IMG/VR virus record: IMGVR_UViG_3300041402_000346
Location: 1 to 43,378 of that record
Direction: 5' to 3' (one strand)
DNA: 43,378 nucleotides
Source of the DNA: a virus
The notes beneath the pieces were generated by a model. That model was given only the letters and a program-made list of their open reading frames with translations, did no database searches and was not told the origin of the DNA. The position numbers were made by a program, and so were the translations under genes. Below are positions 21,322 through 29,729 of the stretch, in pieces; within the stretch, counting starts at the first letter, position 1; each line of letters opens with the position of its first letter.

Positions 21322-21657
21322 CTATACACCATATCCCAGGTTGAGCGCGAGTTCCTCCTGGCGGTCGTCTGCCGAGCCCGGAACCTTCACCTCGATGGTG
21401 CATTGCTTCACCTCGCCGGCAGTGAACGCGCCCATGTCCACTGCGGTAGCGAGGGTGTCGCCGACAGCCGAGTACGCCCCGGCGCCGATCTTCACTCTCA
21501 TCCAGTTCGTGACGCTCGTCCAGAACGGAAGCTCGGTCATCACGTCCGGCGAATAGAAATCGACAGGGATCTCATACGCCACATCGCGCTTGACCTGCGT
21601 CAGCCGAAAATGCCTCAGCGGCACGGCTGCGTCGTGGAGACGAATCTCAGGAGGCAC
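21322..21657 (-). CDS. Small tail-module protein, 111 aa
   Basis: A 111-residue protein. FYSPDVMTELPFWTSVTNWM and RVKIGAGAYSAVGDTLATAV indicate beta strands, and KQCTIEVKVPGSADDRQEEL ends with a strand. Similar small proteins with IPVDF-like starts and WxxVTNW lie in tail-tip regions of phages with long tail-tip genes; they are presumed virion components. It overlaps the coiled-coil gene upstream by 11 bases. Confidence 0.5.
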   Translation of the reverse strand: MPPEIRLHDAAVPLRHFRLTQVKRDVAYEIPVDFYSPDVMTELPFWTSVTNWMRVKIGAGAYSAVGDTLATAVDMGAFTAGEVKQCTIEVKVPGSADDRQEELALNLGYGV

Positions 21658-21898
21658 TACCGCCCCCGAATTCCCTCACCCGAGCGACCTCTTCCTCGAG
21701 GGCCTCCGCGGCCTTCTTTTGGCGATCGATGATCGGGCCGAGCTCGCCACCGATCCTTCGCTGCGCCCCGGTGATGACGCCTCGCAAACCGCGGACCTCG
21801 GTCGCCATCTTCTCGGACGCCTCGGCGCTCTTCTCCATCGCCCTCGTGTTCGATTCGATCACCCCGACCAACATCTCAAGCAGTTCCTTGTCGCCCAT
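21647..21898 (-). CDS. Small coiled-coil protein, 83 aa
   Basis: An 83-residue protein almost wholly helical: LLEMLVGVIESNTRAMEKSA and ASEKMATEVRGLRGVITGA show heptad spacing, and DRQKKAAEALEEEVARVREF is a second amphipathic helix. It starts two bases after the stop of the preceding tail-tip gene. Such proteins may be trimeric coiled-coil connectors in the tail tip, but no function is established. Confidence 0.5.
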   Translation of the reverse strand: MGDKELLEMLVGVIESNTRAMEKSAEASEKMATEVRGLRGVITGAQRRIGGELGPIIDRQKKAAEALEEEVARVREFGGGSAS

Positions 21899-21899
21899 G

Positions 21900-23114
21900 T
21901 CAAAACCCCTGTGCCGCTACGAAGTCCATTATCAAATAGGTGCCGATGATGCCCCTCGTGTACGTTTCCAGATCGCGATTCTGCTTGAACCACACGGTCT
22001 GCTGCTGACCGGTGATGTGATCCACGTTGCCGATCCCGAGCACGATGTCTCCTTGCTCTGGAGGCCACATCCAGAGGTACAGCTTCGCCGGATCGTTGCC
22101 AGCCAAGATGTATGCCTCGGAGTAGGTCCACCACTGAGCGTCCACGATCTGCTGTCGGAGGAACTGGGCCCCCCTCGACCTGTGGAAGCCGTCATCGATC
22201 CCGGCGTCCAGCGACCAATACACATTGTCGAACTCGAGATCCTGGGTCCTGGTGGTCTTGAGCAGGTTGTGCCGGTGCGGATAGATCGGAGGGCGGTTGA
22301 AATATGCGTGGGTGAAGATCTCCTTCGTCAAGAAGAATTCCCACCACGAGACGTAGTAATAGTAGGCGGTGACGGTAACGACCCACCGCCAATTCGCCGG
22401 TCGCACATAGATCCTGTAGCTCGAGTCATTCAGGATCGAGCAGAGTTGATCCTTGATCATGCCTGCCGCGTCGAGGTCCAGAGGATGGCCTTGCGAATCG
22501 ACGAGGTCGTACCATTCTGGGCGGCGGAGATCAAACGGGGCGAAGATCGGATTGTAGTCTCCGACAAGCTTGTAGTGCGGCCCTGAGTGGGCATTTTGGG
22601 TGATCACCACCCGGTTGAGCAGGTCGCAGTTGTGGCCGTCCCGTCCGCCGACCTCGTTGCGAAGCGGGAGGCGCAGCCAAGTTGTCGGGTCGTCAGACCC
22701 CGCAGCAACCTCGATCTCCTTCGATGTCAGCCAGTCAGTCGCCCGCGCATCGTCAACCGAAGCCCCCGGATCGTAGAGGGTCGGCGTCACGACCTCTGCG
22801 GTCGCCGCAGGCACTGGGCTGAAATCCCCAGAGTAATCATCCCAGTTGTAGAGCGTGAACTTCGGGCCACCATAGTCGCCGCGGTGGCGGTCGGTGTAGT
22901 CCATCCACATGCGCCAGGGGAAGCCCTCCGGCCACGGGCGCAGGAATCCACTGAATGGAGTGTCCACCAGGAGGTCGTTGATGTCATCCTGCCGCTCGGT
23001 CGGGAACTGGCGTTCCATGTCGAGTTCGCGGAAGTAAGCCGCGTCCATCCCCGGAGTGTCGTCCAGGGGATCGATCACGAGCGTCGTCCCGGCGTCGAAC
23101 ATCTCAAGCCACAT
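21900..23114 (-). CDS. Large Trp/Tyr-rich tail-tip protein
   Basis: A 404-residue protein from the ATG at 23114, which shares a base with the upstream stop (TGATG); the in-frame region further upstream is a shadow. It is beta-rich and very rich in Trp, Tyr and Asp (WEFFLTKEIFTHAYFNRPPI, VTVTAYYYYVSW, WWTYSEAYILAGND), with repeated exposed aromatic patches typical of carbohydrate-contacting tail proteins. No enzymatic motif is seen. By gene order it is a tail-tip or baseplate component. Confidence 0.5.
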   Translation of the reverse strand: MWLEMFDAGTTLVIDPLDDTPGMDAAYFRELDMERQFPTERQDDINDLLVDTPFSGFLRPWPEGFPWRMWMDYTDRHRGDYGGPKFTLYNWDDYSGDFSPVPAATAEVVTPTLYDPGASVDDARATDWLTSKEIEVAAGSDDPTTWLRLPLRNEVGGRDGHNCDLLNRVVITQNAHSGPHYKLVGDYNPIFAPFDLRRPEWYDLVDSQGHPLDLDAAGMIKDQLCSILNDSSYRIYVRPANWRWVVTVTAYYYYVSWWEFFLTKEIFTHAYFNRPPIYPHRHNLLKTTRTQDLEFDNVYWSLDAGIDDGFHRSRGAQFLRQQIVDAQWWTYSEAYILAGNDPAKLYLWMWPPEQGDIVLGIGNVDHITGQQQTVWFKQNRDLETYTRGIIGTYLIMDFVAAQGF

Positions 23115-24844
23115 CAGTTCCGCGTCCTCTCCTGCAAGGACAGTTGCGTCCGCTGACTCGTCCAGTTTCCTTCCTTGGTGCGTGCGAACTTCATCTTGAA
23201 CCCGACAAGCATCCAATCGTCGTTCTGTGTCTCCTGCCCGATGTGGAGCGCGTTCGCGTACACGTCCCACTCGATCACCGGCAACTCGACGGCCTGACCA
23301 TACTCGAGACCCAGCAGCGGCATAAGTACGTCCATGTCGATGCGGAAATCGGGCTCGTTTTGAGCGAAGACGCGCGGCGCGATTTCATCCATCACCTCTT
23401 GGAGATCGCCCTCCTCCGGATCGAGGGGAACGTCGAACTCTTCGACCTCGCCATAGTCCTCGTCGGGGATCTCTGGATCTACGGGCGGCGTGGCGTCGGC
23501 ACCGCGCTCGTTCTCGAGCATCCCCATTCGATATTGATGATGCTCGGGCCCTGAGTAGATGATCGTCTCGTGGTTCGAGTCCGGCGACTCAGCCTCGGAG
23601 ATGATTGCCGTGGCGTAGTACTCGTATTCGGCGCCATCAACCACGTCCTGGTCAAAGAACTCACCCTGTGCGAGGTCGTACCGCATCGCGACGTTAGCGT
23701 TGTCCACCGTCGCGATGAGTTGGAAGGTCGTCTCGTACGGCTCCTCCGGCGGGGTGTCGTCACCCGGCTCGGTGTAGCTCGTCTGAGAGGGCAGGGTGGA
23801 GGCAGGCGTGCCGTCGAACTCCTCGACGACGGTGTCGCCGATGATTGTCCGCTCTTCGGGGAGCGACGGATCCGCGACCCACCGATCGTAGAGGTCTGGG
23901 TCGCCGGTCCTCGGCGGGTCAGTCACCTTCTTCCGGTAGACGTTGTACTTGTCGGCGGGGATATCGATCCGTCCCCGCTCTCCGAAGTAGGGATTGCGGA
24001 TGGTCGAGCCGCCGCCCCTGATCTCGACATTGATGCCCTCGGCGCGGTTCTGCAGTTTGATCTTTGGAGGATCCACAGGGTACGGATATTGATAGGCGAA
24101 CCCGGTCTTCTTGATGTCTCGAGGGCCTTTGATCTGCACGTCCTGCGGCTTGAGCTTGTTCTTGACGATCGTCCAGATCTGCCACCGGTCGAGTTGCTCG
24201 ACGACCACGTCGTGCTCGACGATGACCTCGTCCACCCACTTCACCATCTGCGGTGCGCCAGCCTGCTCGACGAAGGACGAGTTCTTGTTGCCCTCGGACC
24301 AGATCCTGCCGGTCTGGAGAATCAGATTCTGCTTGTTGCCGGGGATCATCCCGGCGTCGGTCGCCTTCTGTTTGGCCTCGGCTGAGGCGTCTTCGTCTGG
24401 CTCAACCGGGAGATCGTAGACGCAATAGGCCGAGATCAGCCTGGTGCGCCCGAGGTTGTCGCCGTCGGTCCACGGCGTGAATGTCCAGTAGATGACCTTG
24501 ACGGTCTCAACCACGCGGAGCCCGCGCCCGATCCCAGGGAGGTAGCCTCCCCATTTCGTCTCGCGGTTGTACTCCTGCGTCGGACCGTTGACGACATCAT
24601 AGGACCAGTGCTCTTCGTCTTCCCTCATGATCGTGCCGTACTGGTTGGTGAGCGTCTTGTGGCTCTCGATCAGAATCGAGTTGTCGCCGCCGGAGGAACG
24701 CCCCTTCGATGATCCTTGCCCTGGTGCCTTGTAGTAGCCTTCTTGGATCGCCATCGAGCCGAGGGACTCCGTCCATTCGTTCGCCGTCATCGGAACGTCG
24801 ATGACTACCGGATCGGGCCAGTAGTTGGCTACCAACGCCATCAC
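23114..24844 (-). CDS. Tail-tip protein with fibronectin-like segment
   Basis: A 576-residue protein. Residues 1-230 contain YWPDPVVIDVP and long charged beta segments (VIYWTFTPWTDGDN). A region near 300-430 (DKYNVYRKKV, then GAEYEYYATAIISEAESPDS) has the Y-x-VYR and EYxYxATAI features of fibronectin type III modules. The end (WMLVGFKMKFARTKEGNWTS) is a beta tail I associate with central tail proteins of siphophages. The stop shares a base with the next start. It likely bridges the hub and host-contacting proteins. Confidence 0.5.
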   Translation of the reverse strand: MMALVANYWPDPVVIDVPMTANEWTESLGSMAIQEGYYKAPGQGSSKGRSSGGDNSILIESHKTLTNQYGTIMREDEEHWSYDVVNGPTQEYNRETKWGGYLPGIGRGLRVVETVKVIYWTFTPWTDGDNLGRTRLISAYCVYDLPVEPDEDASAEAKQKATDAGMIPGNKQNLILQTGRIWSEGNKNSSFVEQAGAPQMVKWVDEVIVEHDVVVEQLDRWQIWTIVKNKLKPQDVQIKGPRDIKKTGFAYQYPYPVDPPKIKLQNRAEGINVEIRGGGSTIRNPYFGERGRIDIPADKYNVYRKKVTDPPRTGDPDLYDRWVADPSLPEERTIIGDTVVEEFDGTPASTLPSQTSYTEPGDDTPPEEPYETTFQLIATVDNANVAMRYDLAQGEFFDQDVVDGAEYEYYATAIISEAESPDSNHETIIYSGPEHHQYRMGMLENERGADATPPVDPEIPDEDYGEVEEFDVPLDPEEGDLQEVMDEIAPRVFAQNEPDFRIDMDVLMPLLGLEYGQAVELPVIEWDVYANALHIGQETQNDDWMLVGFKMKFARTKEGNWTSQRTQLSLQERTRN

Positions 24845-25599
24845 TTCACCAGCACAATCACCCGGCGCACGCGCTTCGTGATGACGGGGGTTGCGTTCAA
24901 TTTATCGACTATGCCTGCAGGGATGATCAGCTTGTTGTGGGCACCCATGATCTCATCCTGTTTGTCGGCGATCACCAGCCTGTTCTGGGCCCGCAGGTAG
25001 TACCGGTGCGGGGCGTAGGGATCGGTCAGGCGCATGATCTCCTGCCAATAGGAGCTCTCCTTCGGAACGACGAATGCCTTGATTGGATAGTCTGGGATCG
25101 TGAGCGAGACGCGGATCCCGGCTGCTCGAGCGAGCTTCTGGACCGCGCTGTGCATCGTCGGAGTTCCGTGCCACACCCGGTAGAGTCCAACCTCTTTCCC
25201 GTAAGCCTCGATTGCCGTCACGACCTGCTCGTTCACCTTGCCCCAGCCGGGAACGAAGATGATGGTCTTGGTCGGTCCGCGCCGTTTCGCCAACCAGATC
25301 TTCTCGTAGCCCTCGGCGGTCACGGTCGGCACGGCACCCGCGCTCACATTCACGGCGCGCTTGCGGTCGTTCGGGATGATGCCGCTGCGGATCAGGATCT
25401 CCTGCCTCGGGTACGCTGGATCGTAGGACCCGAAGATGTCCCACCTGCTCGACTCATCAAAGTTGTGCCATGTGTTGAACTCAAGCACGAAGTGGCGGCT
25501 GACGGCGTCGTTTTGGTTGATGCTCACAGAGCGGACCCACGGGGTCACGTCTCGCTGATCCATGTAGACGATCACCACGAAATCCATGTATTGCGTCAT
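24841..25599 (-). CDS. Tail hub-like protein
   Basis: A 252-residue protein. VTPWVRSVSINQNDAVSRHF opens with the V-P-x-V-x-S-x-S motif common to tail-hub strands, then VLEFNTWHNFD and SRWDIFGSYDPAYPRQEILIR. The core (GYEKIWLAKRRGPTKTIIFVPG, then AVQKLARAAGIRVSLTIPDY, WQEIMRLTDPYAPHRYYLRA) fits the LysM-like or second domain of gpD/gp44-like hubs. The match is from pattern only. It overlaps its neighbours by four bases on both sides. Confidence 0.5.
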   Translation of the reverse strand: MTQYMDFVVIVYMDQRDVTPWVRSVSINQNDAVSRHFVLEFNTWHNFDESSRWDIFGSYDPAYPRQEILIRSGIIPNDRKRAVNVSAGAVPTVTAEGYEKIWLAKRRGPTKTIIFVPGWGKVNEQVVTAIEAYGKEVGLYRVWHGTPTMHSAVQKLARAAGIRVSLTIPDYPIKAFVVPKESSYWQEIMRLTDPYAPHRYYLRAQNRLVIADKQDEIMGAHNKLIIPAGIVDKLNATPVITKRVRRVIVLVK

Positions 25600-27611
25600 G
25601 AGAACGTCACCCCATGGTCGAGCAGCGTCTGGTAGGTGTTGTCGTCGATCGTGTTGACGAAGACCGACCCTTCTCGATTGACACCATACACGAGGAACAT
25701 CCCCGGCTGGTCATGGAGCTCGCGGATGGAGAGGATCGCAGCCCCCGGCAAGTCGTAGAAGAATCGCTCCGCAGCCAAGAGGAACCCAGGCTGGTCGTCG
25801 ATCCGGTGCCCCTGCAACAGGGCCTGCCCAATGTTGTCGTCAAGCCTGTAGCCCTCGGCGATCAGCGAGCCGATGTGATCGTCGAGCACCAGGAGGCCAG
25901 CGAGCAGCGATCCCGGCTGGTCGTCGATTTGGATGTGGCCTGCGATCCACCGAGCGTCGGCGTGGATCGCCTGCCCCTGGTCGATGACGTTCCATCTGTA
26001 ATTGTGGCCCATCGGCCACCACTGGGTCAGCGCGGTCCACTCCCATATCCCAGGCCCGTGCTCGTATGGCGTGATCGGAACCGTCCAGTACGCGCGCCCG
26101 TAGCCGTTCCGATACTTGCTGGCCTCGGCATCGAACGTGATCAATTCGATGGCGTTGCCCCAGTAGGTGAACGCGGCCGTGACCGTCTGGAAGTCACGGG
26201 CCATCCATCGCGCGCCGGTCCGCATGAACACGTCTGACCAGTCGGCCTCCTCGATGTATGGCTGGCCGGCGGCAGACCGCAACCACTCCCGGCCCCACAC
26301 GACGAGGGTCTGGTCGGCGACGACGTTCTCCACGCCGTGGACGGTGACCTTGAACTCCTCATCTCGAGCAGGCTCGAAGTACACCCTCAGGTTACTCACC
26401 TCCGGAGTCGAGGAGGAAGCGGTGGTCGCGAGTTCCACGCGGAACTCTAGCGTGTCCTTCGTCGCCCCGGCTCTCATGTCGTCCTCGTACTCGATGCCGG
26501 GAACGATCGCTCCGTTCGAAAGCGCAGTCCACGAGTCGGTGCTGCGCCACCGGCACTTCACCGCGGCTGTCGTGTTCGCTGGGATCACCTCATCCCACGT
26601 TACCTGTCCGTGCGAGTAGTGGTCAGTCGAGGACACGTCAACCGAGTCCTCCCAGGAGCCGGATGCGGCGTAGGCTGGCGGGATCGTCTCGACGCTGAAA
26701 TCGTCGTACAGGATATCTCGCGTGGTCGAGTCTGTCTGAGCGAACAGGCCAACGACGCCGGGGCCAGCGTGAGCCGAGTCACTGGCTACTTTCCAGGTGC
26801 CGGGTTCTGCGTCGCCATCCTTCCAGACCTTCGCCTGCAGCCAAGTGGTGGTCATCCTGAATCGGATCCAGATCCACTCGTCCTCAGCAGGTATGAATCC
26901 GAAGCTCTGAGAGTTGACGCCGAACGTAGTGCCGTCTCCGGTGAACCGCTTGAAGCTCAACCACTGGCTCCCGCGAGCGATGCTGGCCGTGTATCCCCTG
27001 AGCGCCGATCCGCTCCCCGTCAGGCGCAGGCACGGGCCTCCGGTCCCGACCGCGTCGGCGAATCGGATGCGGACCAGCGTCTCAACGTCCGAGACGCTCG
27101 GACCAGCATCCATCGACATGACGCATTTCCCGTTGTAGGTCTGATTCCGTCCGTGTTGCGAATCACCCGGCACGAGTTGCTGAACGTCCCAGCCGGTCCC
27201 TGTGGTCCTCGCCGTCCACCCGCTGCCGATGGGATTCTGCCCGAGCGTGTAGCCTTCGAAATCATCAACGGTCGGAGAGGTAATGAGGTTGATGGCGTCG
27301 CCGATTACCTCGGTGTCGGTGAACGTGCCGGTGAGGAAATCCGATCCCTCGTCGTAGTGGACATCCTTCTCGGCGGTGTTCAGGGCCTCGATGTTGACCT
27401 CGACGGAGTGACCGTGCGCCACCTCCTCGTCGTCTTGGTCAGGAGTCCAGCCCTTGATGTTGAGCACCTGCGCCTTGGAGCCAATCTTCGCACCAGGCAA
27501 CCGCCCACCGCCGCGCAGCACGCCGCACTCGATGAACGTCTGCCCGTTGATCGTGGCGCGCGGAGCATGCCCGCCGCCGCGCATCACCTCGCAAGAGATC
27601 GTGGTCGCCAC
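25596..27611 (-). CDS. Tail protein with lectin-like domain and 14-residue terminal repeats
   Basis: A 671-residue protein from GTG 27611. It opens with two similar short strands, CEVMRGGGHAPRATINGQTF and CGVLRGGGRLPGAKIGSKAQ. Residues about 110-310 form a LamG-like sandwich: DFEGYTLGQNPIGSGWTA, then WIWIRFRMTTTWLQAKVWKD with KVW-DGDAEP, and LYDDFSVE. The middle (DEEFKVTVHGVENVV, GRAYWTVPITPYEHGPGIWE) is beta-rich. Residues 562-645 are six 14-residue repeats (type IDDQPGSLLAGLLV). It is likely a tail-tip adhesin. It overlaps the hub-like gene by four bases. Confidence 0.6.
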   Translation of the reverse strand: MATTISCEVMRGGGHAPRATINGQTFIECGVLRGGGRLPGAKIGSKAQVLNIKGWTPDQDDEEVAHGHSVEVNIEALNTAEKDVHYDEGSDFLTGTFTDTEVIGDAINLITSPTVDDFEGYTLGQNPIGSGWTARTTGTGWDVQQLVPGDSQHGRNQTYNGKCVMSMDAGPSVSDVETLVRIRFADAVGTGGPCLRLTGSGSALRGYTASIARGSQWLSFKRFTGDGTTFGVNSQSFGFIPAEDEWIWIRFRMTTTWLQAKVWKDGDAEPGTWKVASDSAHAGPGVVGLFAQTDSTTRDILYDDFSVETIPPAYAASGSWEDSVDVSSTDHYSHGQVTWDEVIPANTTAAVKCRWRSTDSWTALSNGAIVPGIEYEDDMRAGATKDTLEFRVELATTASSSTPEVSNLRVYFEPARDEEFKVTVHGVENVVADQTLVVWGREWLRSAAGQPYIEEADWSDVFMRTGARWMARDFQTVTAAFTYWGNAIELITFDAEASKYRNGYGRAYWTVPITPYEHGPGIWEWTALTQWWPMGHNYRWNVIDQGQAIHADARWIAGHIQIDDQPGSLLAGLLVLDDHIGSLIAEGYRLDDNIGQALLQGHRIDDQPGFLLAAERFFYDLPGAAILSIRELHDQPGMFLVYGVNREGSVFVNTIDDNTYQTLLDHGVTFS
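25677..25928 (-). repeat. Six perfect-length 14-residue (42-base) coding repeats
   Basis: Six consecutive units of exactly 14 residues end the tail protein: IDDQPGSLLAGLLV, LDDHIGSLIAEGYR, LDDNIGQALLQGHR, IDDQPGFLLAAERF, FYDLPGAAILSIRE and LHDQPGMFLVYGVN. Each shows hydrophobic-x-D-[QHNL]-[PI]-G, then a short hydrophobic strand and a polar turn. No indel breaks the spacing across 252 bases. The regular period suggests a stack of short strand-turn units. Confidence 0.8.
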
Positions 27612-27620
27612 TCATCACTC

Positions 27621-29720
27621 CTACAGCAACCGTGCGTTGAATCGGAGCCTCTTCACTTCCTCGGTGGTCGTCACCTCGGCGACTGGTTTTGACCAGAACG
27701 AGGCCTGACCGGAGTCGATGACGGCGACGAGGCTTCCAGTCGGGTAGTCCTGGGTCAGCGCAACCGTCAGGTCGATGTACGACCCGGCCTGCACCGAGTC
27801 GATCTCTCGAGTCTCTGCAGTGTCCGGGTCCAGCGGGTTCTGGATGAACACGTCCTGCCCTGGCGACATCCCGTCAGTATCGAGGACCCACACCCGCGCC
27901 GGCACCCCCTCGCTCACGCCGGACGCCTGATCAACGGTAGAGAACACCGAGGCCGAGACATCTCGGATCGGCAAGGTGGTCCCGATTCTGGAGCCGGAAT
28001 TGTAGACGTTCGAGTTGGCCGTGAGCCCTGAAAGCTCGATCGCCCATGACTTGATCACGGAATCCCAGTAGTCGTCGAGGACATGCCCGGTGGTCGAGGT
28101 CCACTTCAAATAGATCCCGCCGGAGCCAGGAAGCAGGATGTCCGTGGTCGAACAATCAACCCCCGTCTCCTCCCAGGACGAGCCGCCGTTTATGCTCCAT
28201 GTGAAGGTGTTCGGTGTTCCGGTGCCATCGATCTTGGCCCGCAGGGTGTCGTTCCAGGCGCCGTTGAAATTCCCACTGATTGTGATGTCGTCCGAGCCGG
28301 TGCCGGAGAAGCTCGGCGTGCCGATGTCCGCCTCCTGCACCGATGCGATTGCGCCCTCGTTGATGTTCGTCTCGTCCATGATGAACGCCCTCGTGGCTAC
28401 CGGCCAGTTCGCCGGAATCACGCGGCGGGTCGGGATGAGCTTCGTGGTGGCACCGATCGTGGTCTGAGCGGTTGTGGTCTCACGCCGCCCGAGGCACGGA
28501 CGCCATCCCGCCGCATCGGGTGATCCCGCGTTGTCCCTGGTGATTTGGATCTGGTCGTTCGAGTCTGCGGCCCACCCTGAGTCGGTCGTCTGCCCACGAA
28601 CCCCCGTCTCGTAGTCGTCATCCAGCGCGGTGCCGGGTTGCCATGCCGCCGATGGGATGAGCAGCCCGCCGTCCGGTGCCGTGAAGTCCGAACCGACCGA
28701 TCCGCGCCACGTCGGATCAGCATCGATAGACGGATGCAGCGAGATCGCGTTGTCGCGATAGGCGACCGCCTTCACCTCAAACTGGGTGCTGCTGTAGAAA
28801 ATGATGTTGTATTTCTGCGACACCGCGTTGTCCACGAGGCCGACGTGGTCAAGCGTCGTCGATCCGACGCGAGTGATGGGCGTCGTGTACTCCGGGTGGT
28901 CGTCGAAAATTTCGACCTGTTGCGTCAAGGCCGAGAAGTTGCGGAAGTGCTCCTTCACCGCGGTGCCAGTCTGACCGGGCTCGACCGCCCCGAGGTAGTA
29001 CTCGTCGCCGGGGTCGTCGGTGACCGGCGAGGAAAGATCGAGATTCCCGCTCCCGTCATCATGGTAGAACTCGATCGGGAACAGGTACGCGAAGAACAGG
29101 TAGGGACGCTTCGTCTTGATGACCGACGGGTTCCAGTTGATCGACAGCCCGCCGTTCCCGGTACGGCAGACGATGTTGAAGAGGATCGGGGCGTTATCTC
29201 TCAGGGCCCGCTCGATGATCGAGGTCAGCGGCCAGTTGTTGCGCTCCTCGGTGCTGCTCGCATGATCGACGGTGAAGGTGTAGGCCGGAGTCCCTTCGCA
29301 GTCCTGGCCGCGGACGATGTGGTGCTTATCGAGATGCCACGTCAGGCCAGCCGACTTGTCGTAGTCGTAGTTCGTGGTGTCGCCCTGGTCCCACGCCCGC
29401 AGCATCCTGTAGATGTCGATGGGGTGGGAGCCGGCTGTCCCGAGATCGTAGTTCATCACATTCATCGCGCCCATGAGCAATATCGGGACCTGCCCGATCT
29501 TCGCCTTGACCTGCCCGATGTCAATCCAGGCGAGCATCTCGTGGTGCAGAGCATCTGCGTTGTAGTCGCCCATCTGCGGCTCGGCGAGTTGGTTCTCGGC
29601 ATCCGTCTCGGTCTGATCCAACGTGTCGCCCCATGGGCCGAATGGCGTGCGGTAGAGTTGCCGAGCACCATGCCAATCGGCGAACTCTGCGTCGGCTTGA
29701 CCCCAATCCCAAAATCGCAT
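27621..29720 (-). CDS. Large minor tail protein (tail tip)
   Basis: A 699-residue protein beginning MRFWDWGQADAEFADWHGAR, behind AGGGAGGCATC. Mixed beta modules follow: WHLDKHHIVRGQDCEGTPAY, then FFAYLFPIEFYHDDGSGNLD. A domain near residues 490-550 (DDITISGNFNGAWNDTLRAK, NTFTWSINGGSSWEE) is repeat-protein-like and ends with a domain near 620-690 (VWVLDTDGMSPGQDVFIQNP, GSYIDLTVALTQDYPTGSLV) typical of phage tail-tip proteins that sit on the distal tail. No enzyme motif is visible. The function is assigned by position and style. Confidence 0.5.
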   Translation of the reverse strand: MRFWDWGQADAEFADWHGARQLYRTPFGPWGDTLDQTETDAENQLAEPQMGDYNADALHHEMLAWIDIGQVKAKIGQVPILLMGAMNVMNYDLGTAGSHPIDIYRMLRAWDQGDTTNYDYDKSAGLTWHLDKHHIVRGQDCEGTPAYTFTVDHASSTEERNNWPLTSIIERALRDNAPILFNIVCRTGNGGLSINWNPSVIKTKRPYLFFAYLFPIEFYHDDGSGNLDLSSPVTDDPGDEYYLGAVEPGQTGTAVKEHFRNFSALTQQVEIFDDHPEYTTPITRVGSTTLDHVGLVDNAVSQKYNIIFYSSTQFEVKAVAYRDNAISLHPSIDADPTWRGSVGSDFTAPDGGLLIPSAAWQPGTALDDDYETGVRGQTTDSGWAADSNDQIQITRDNAGSPDAAGWRPCLGRRETTTAQTTIGATTKLIPTRRVIPANWPVATRAFIMDETNINEGAIASVQEADIGTPSFSGTGSDDITISGNFNGAWNDTLRAKIDGTGTPNTFTWSINGGSSWEETGVDCSTTDILLPGSGGIYLKWTSTTGHVLDDYWDSVIKSWAIELSGLTANSNVYNSGSRIGTTLPIRDVSASVFSTVDQASGVSEGVPARVWVLDTDGMSPGQDVFIQNPLDPDTAETREIDSVQAGSYIDLTVALTQDYPTGSLVAVIDSGQASFWSKPVAEVTTTEEVKRLRFNARLL

Positions 29721-29729
29721 GATGCCTCC

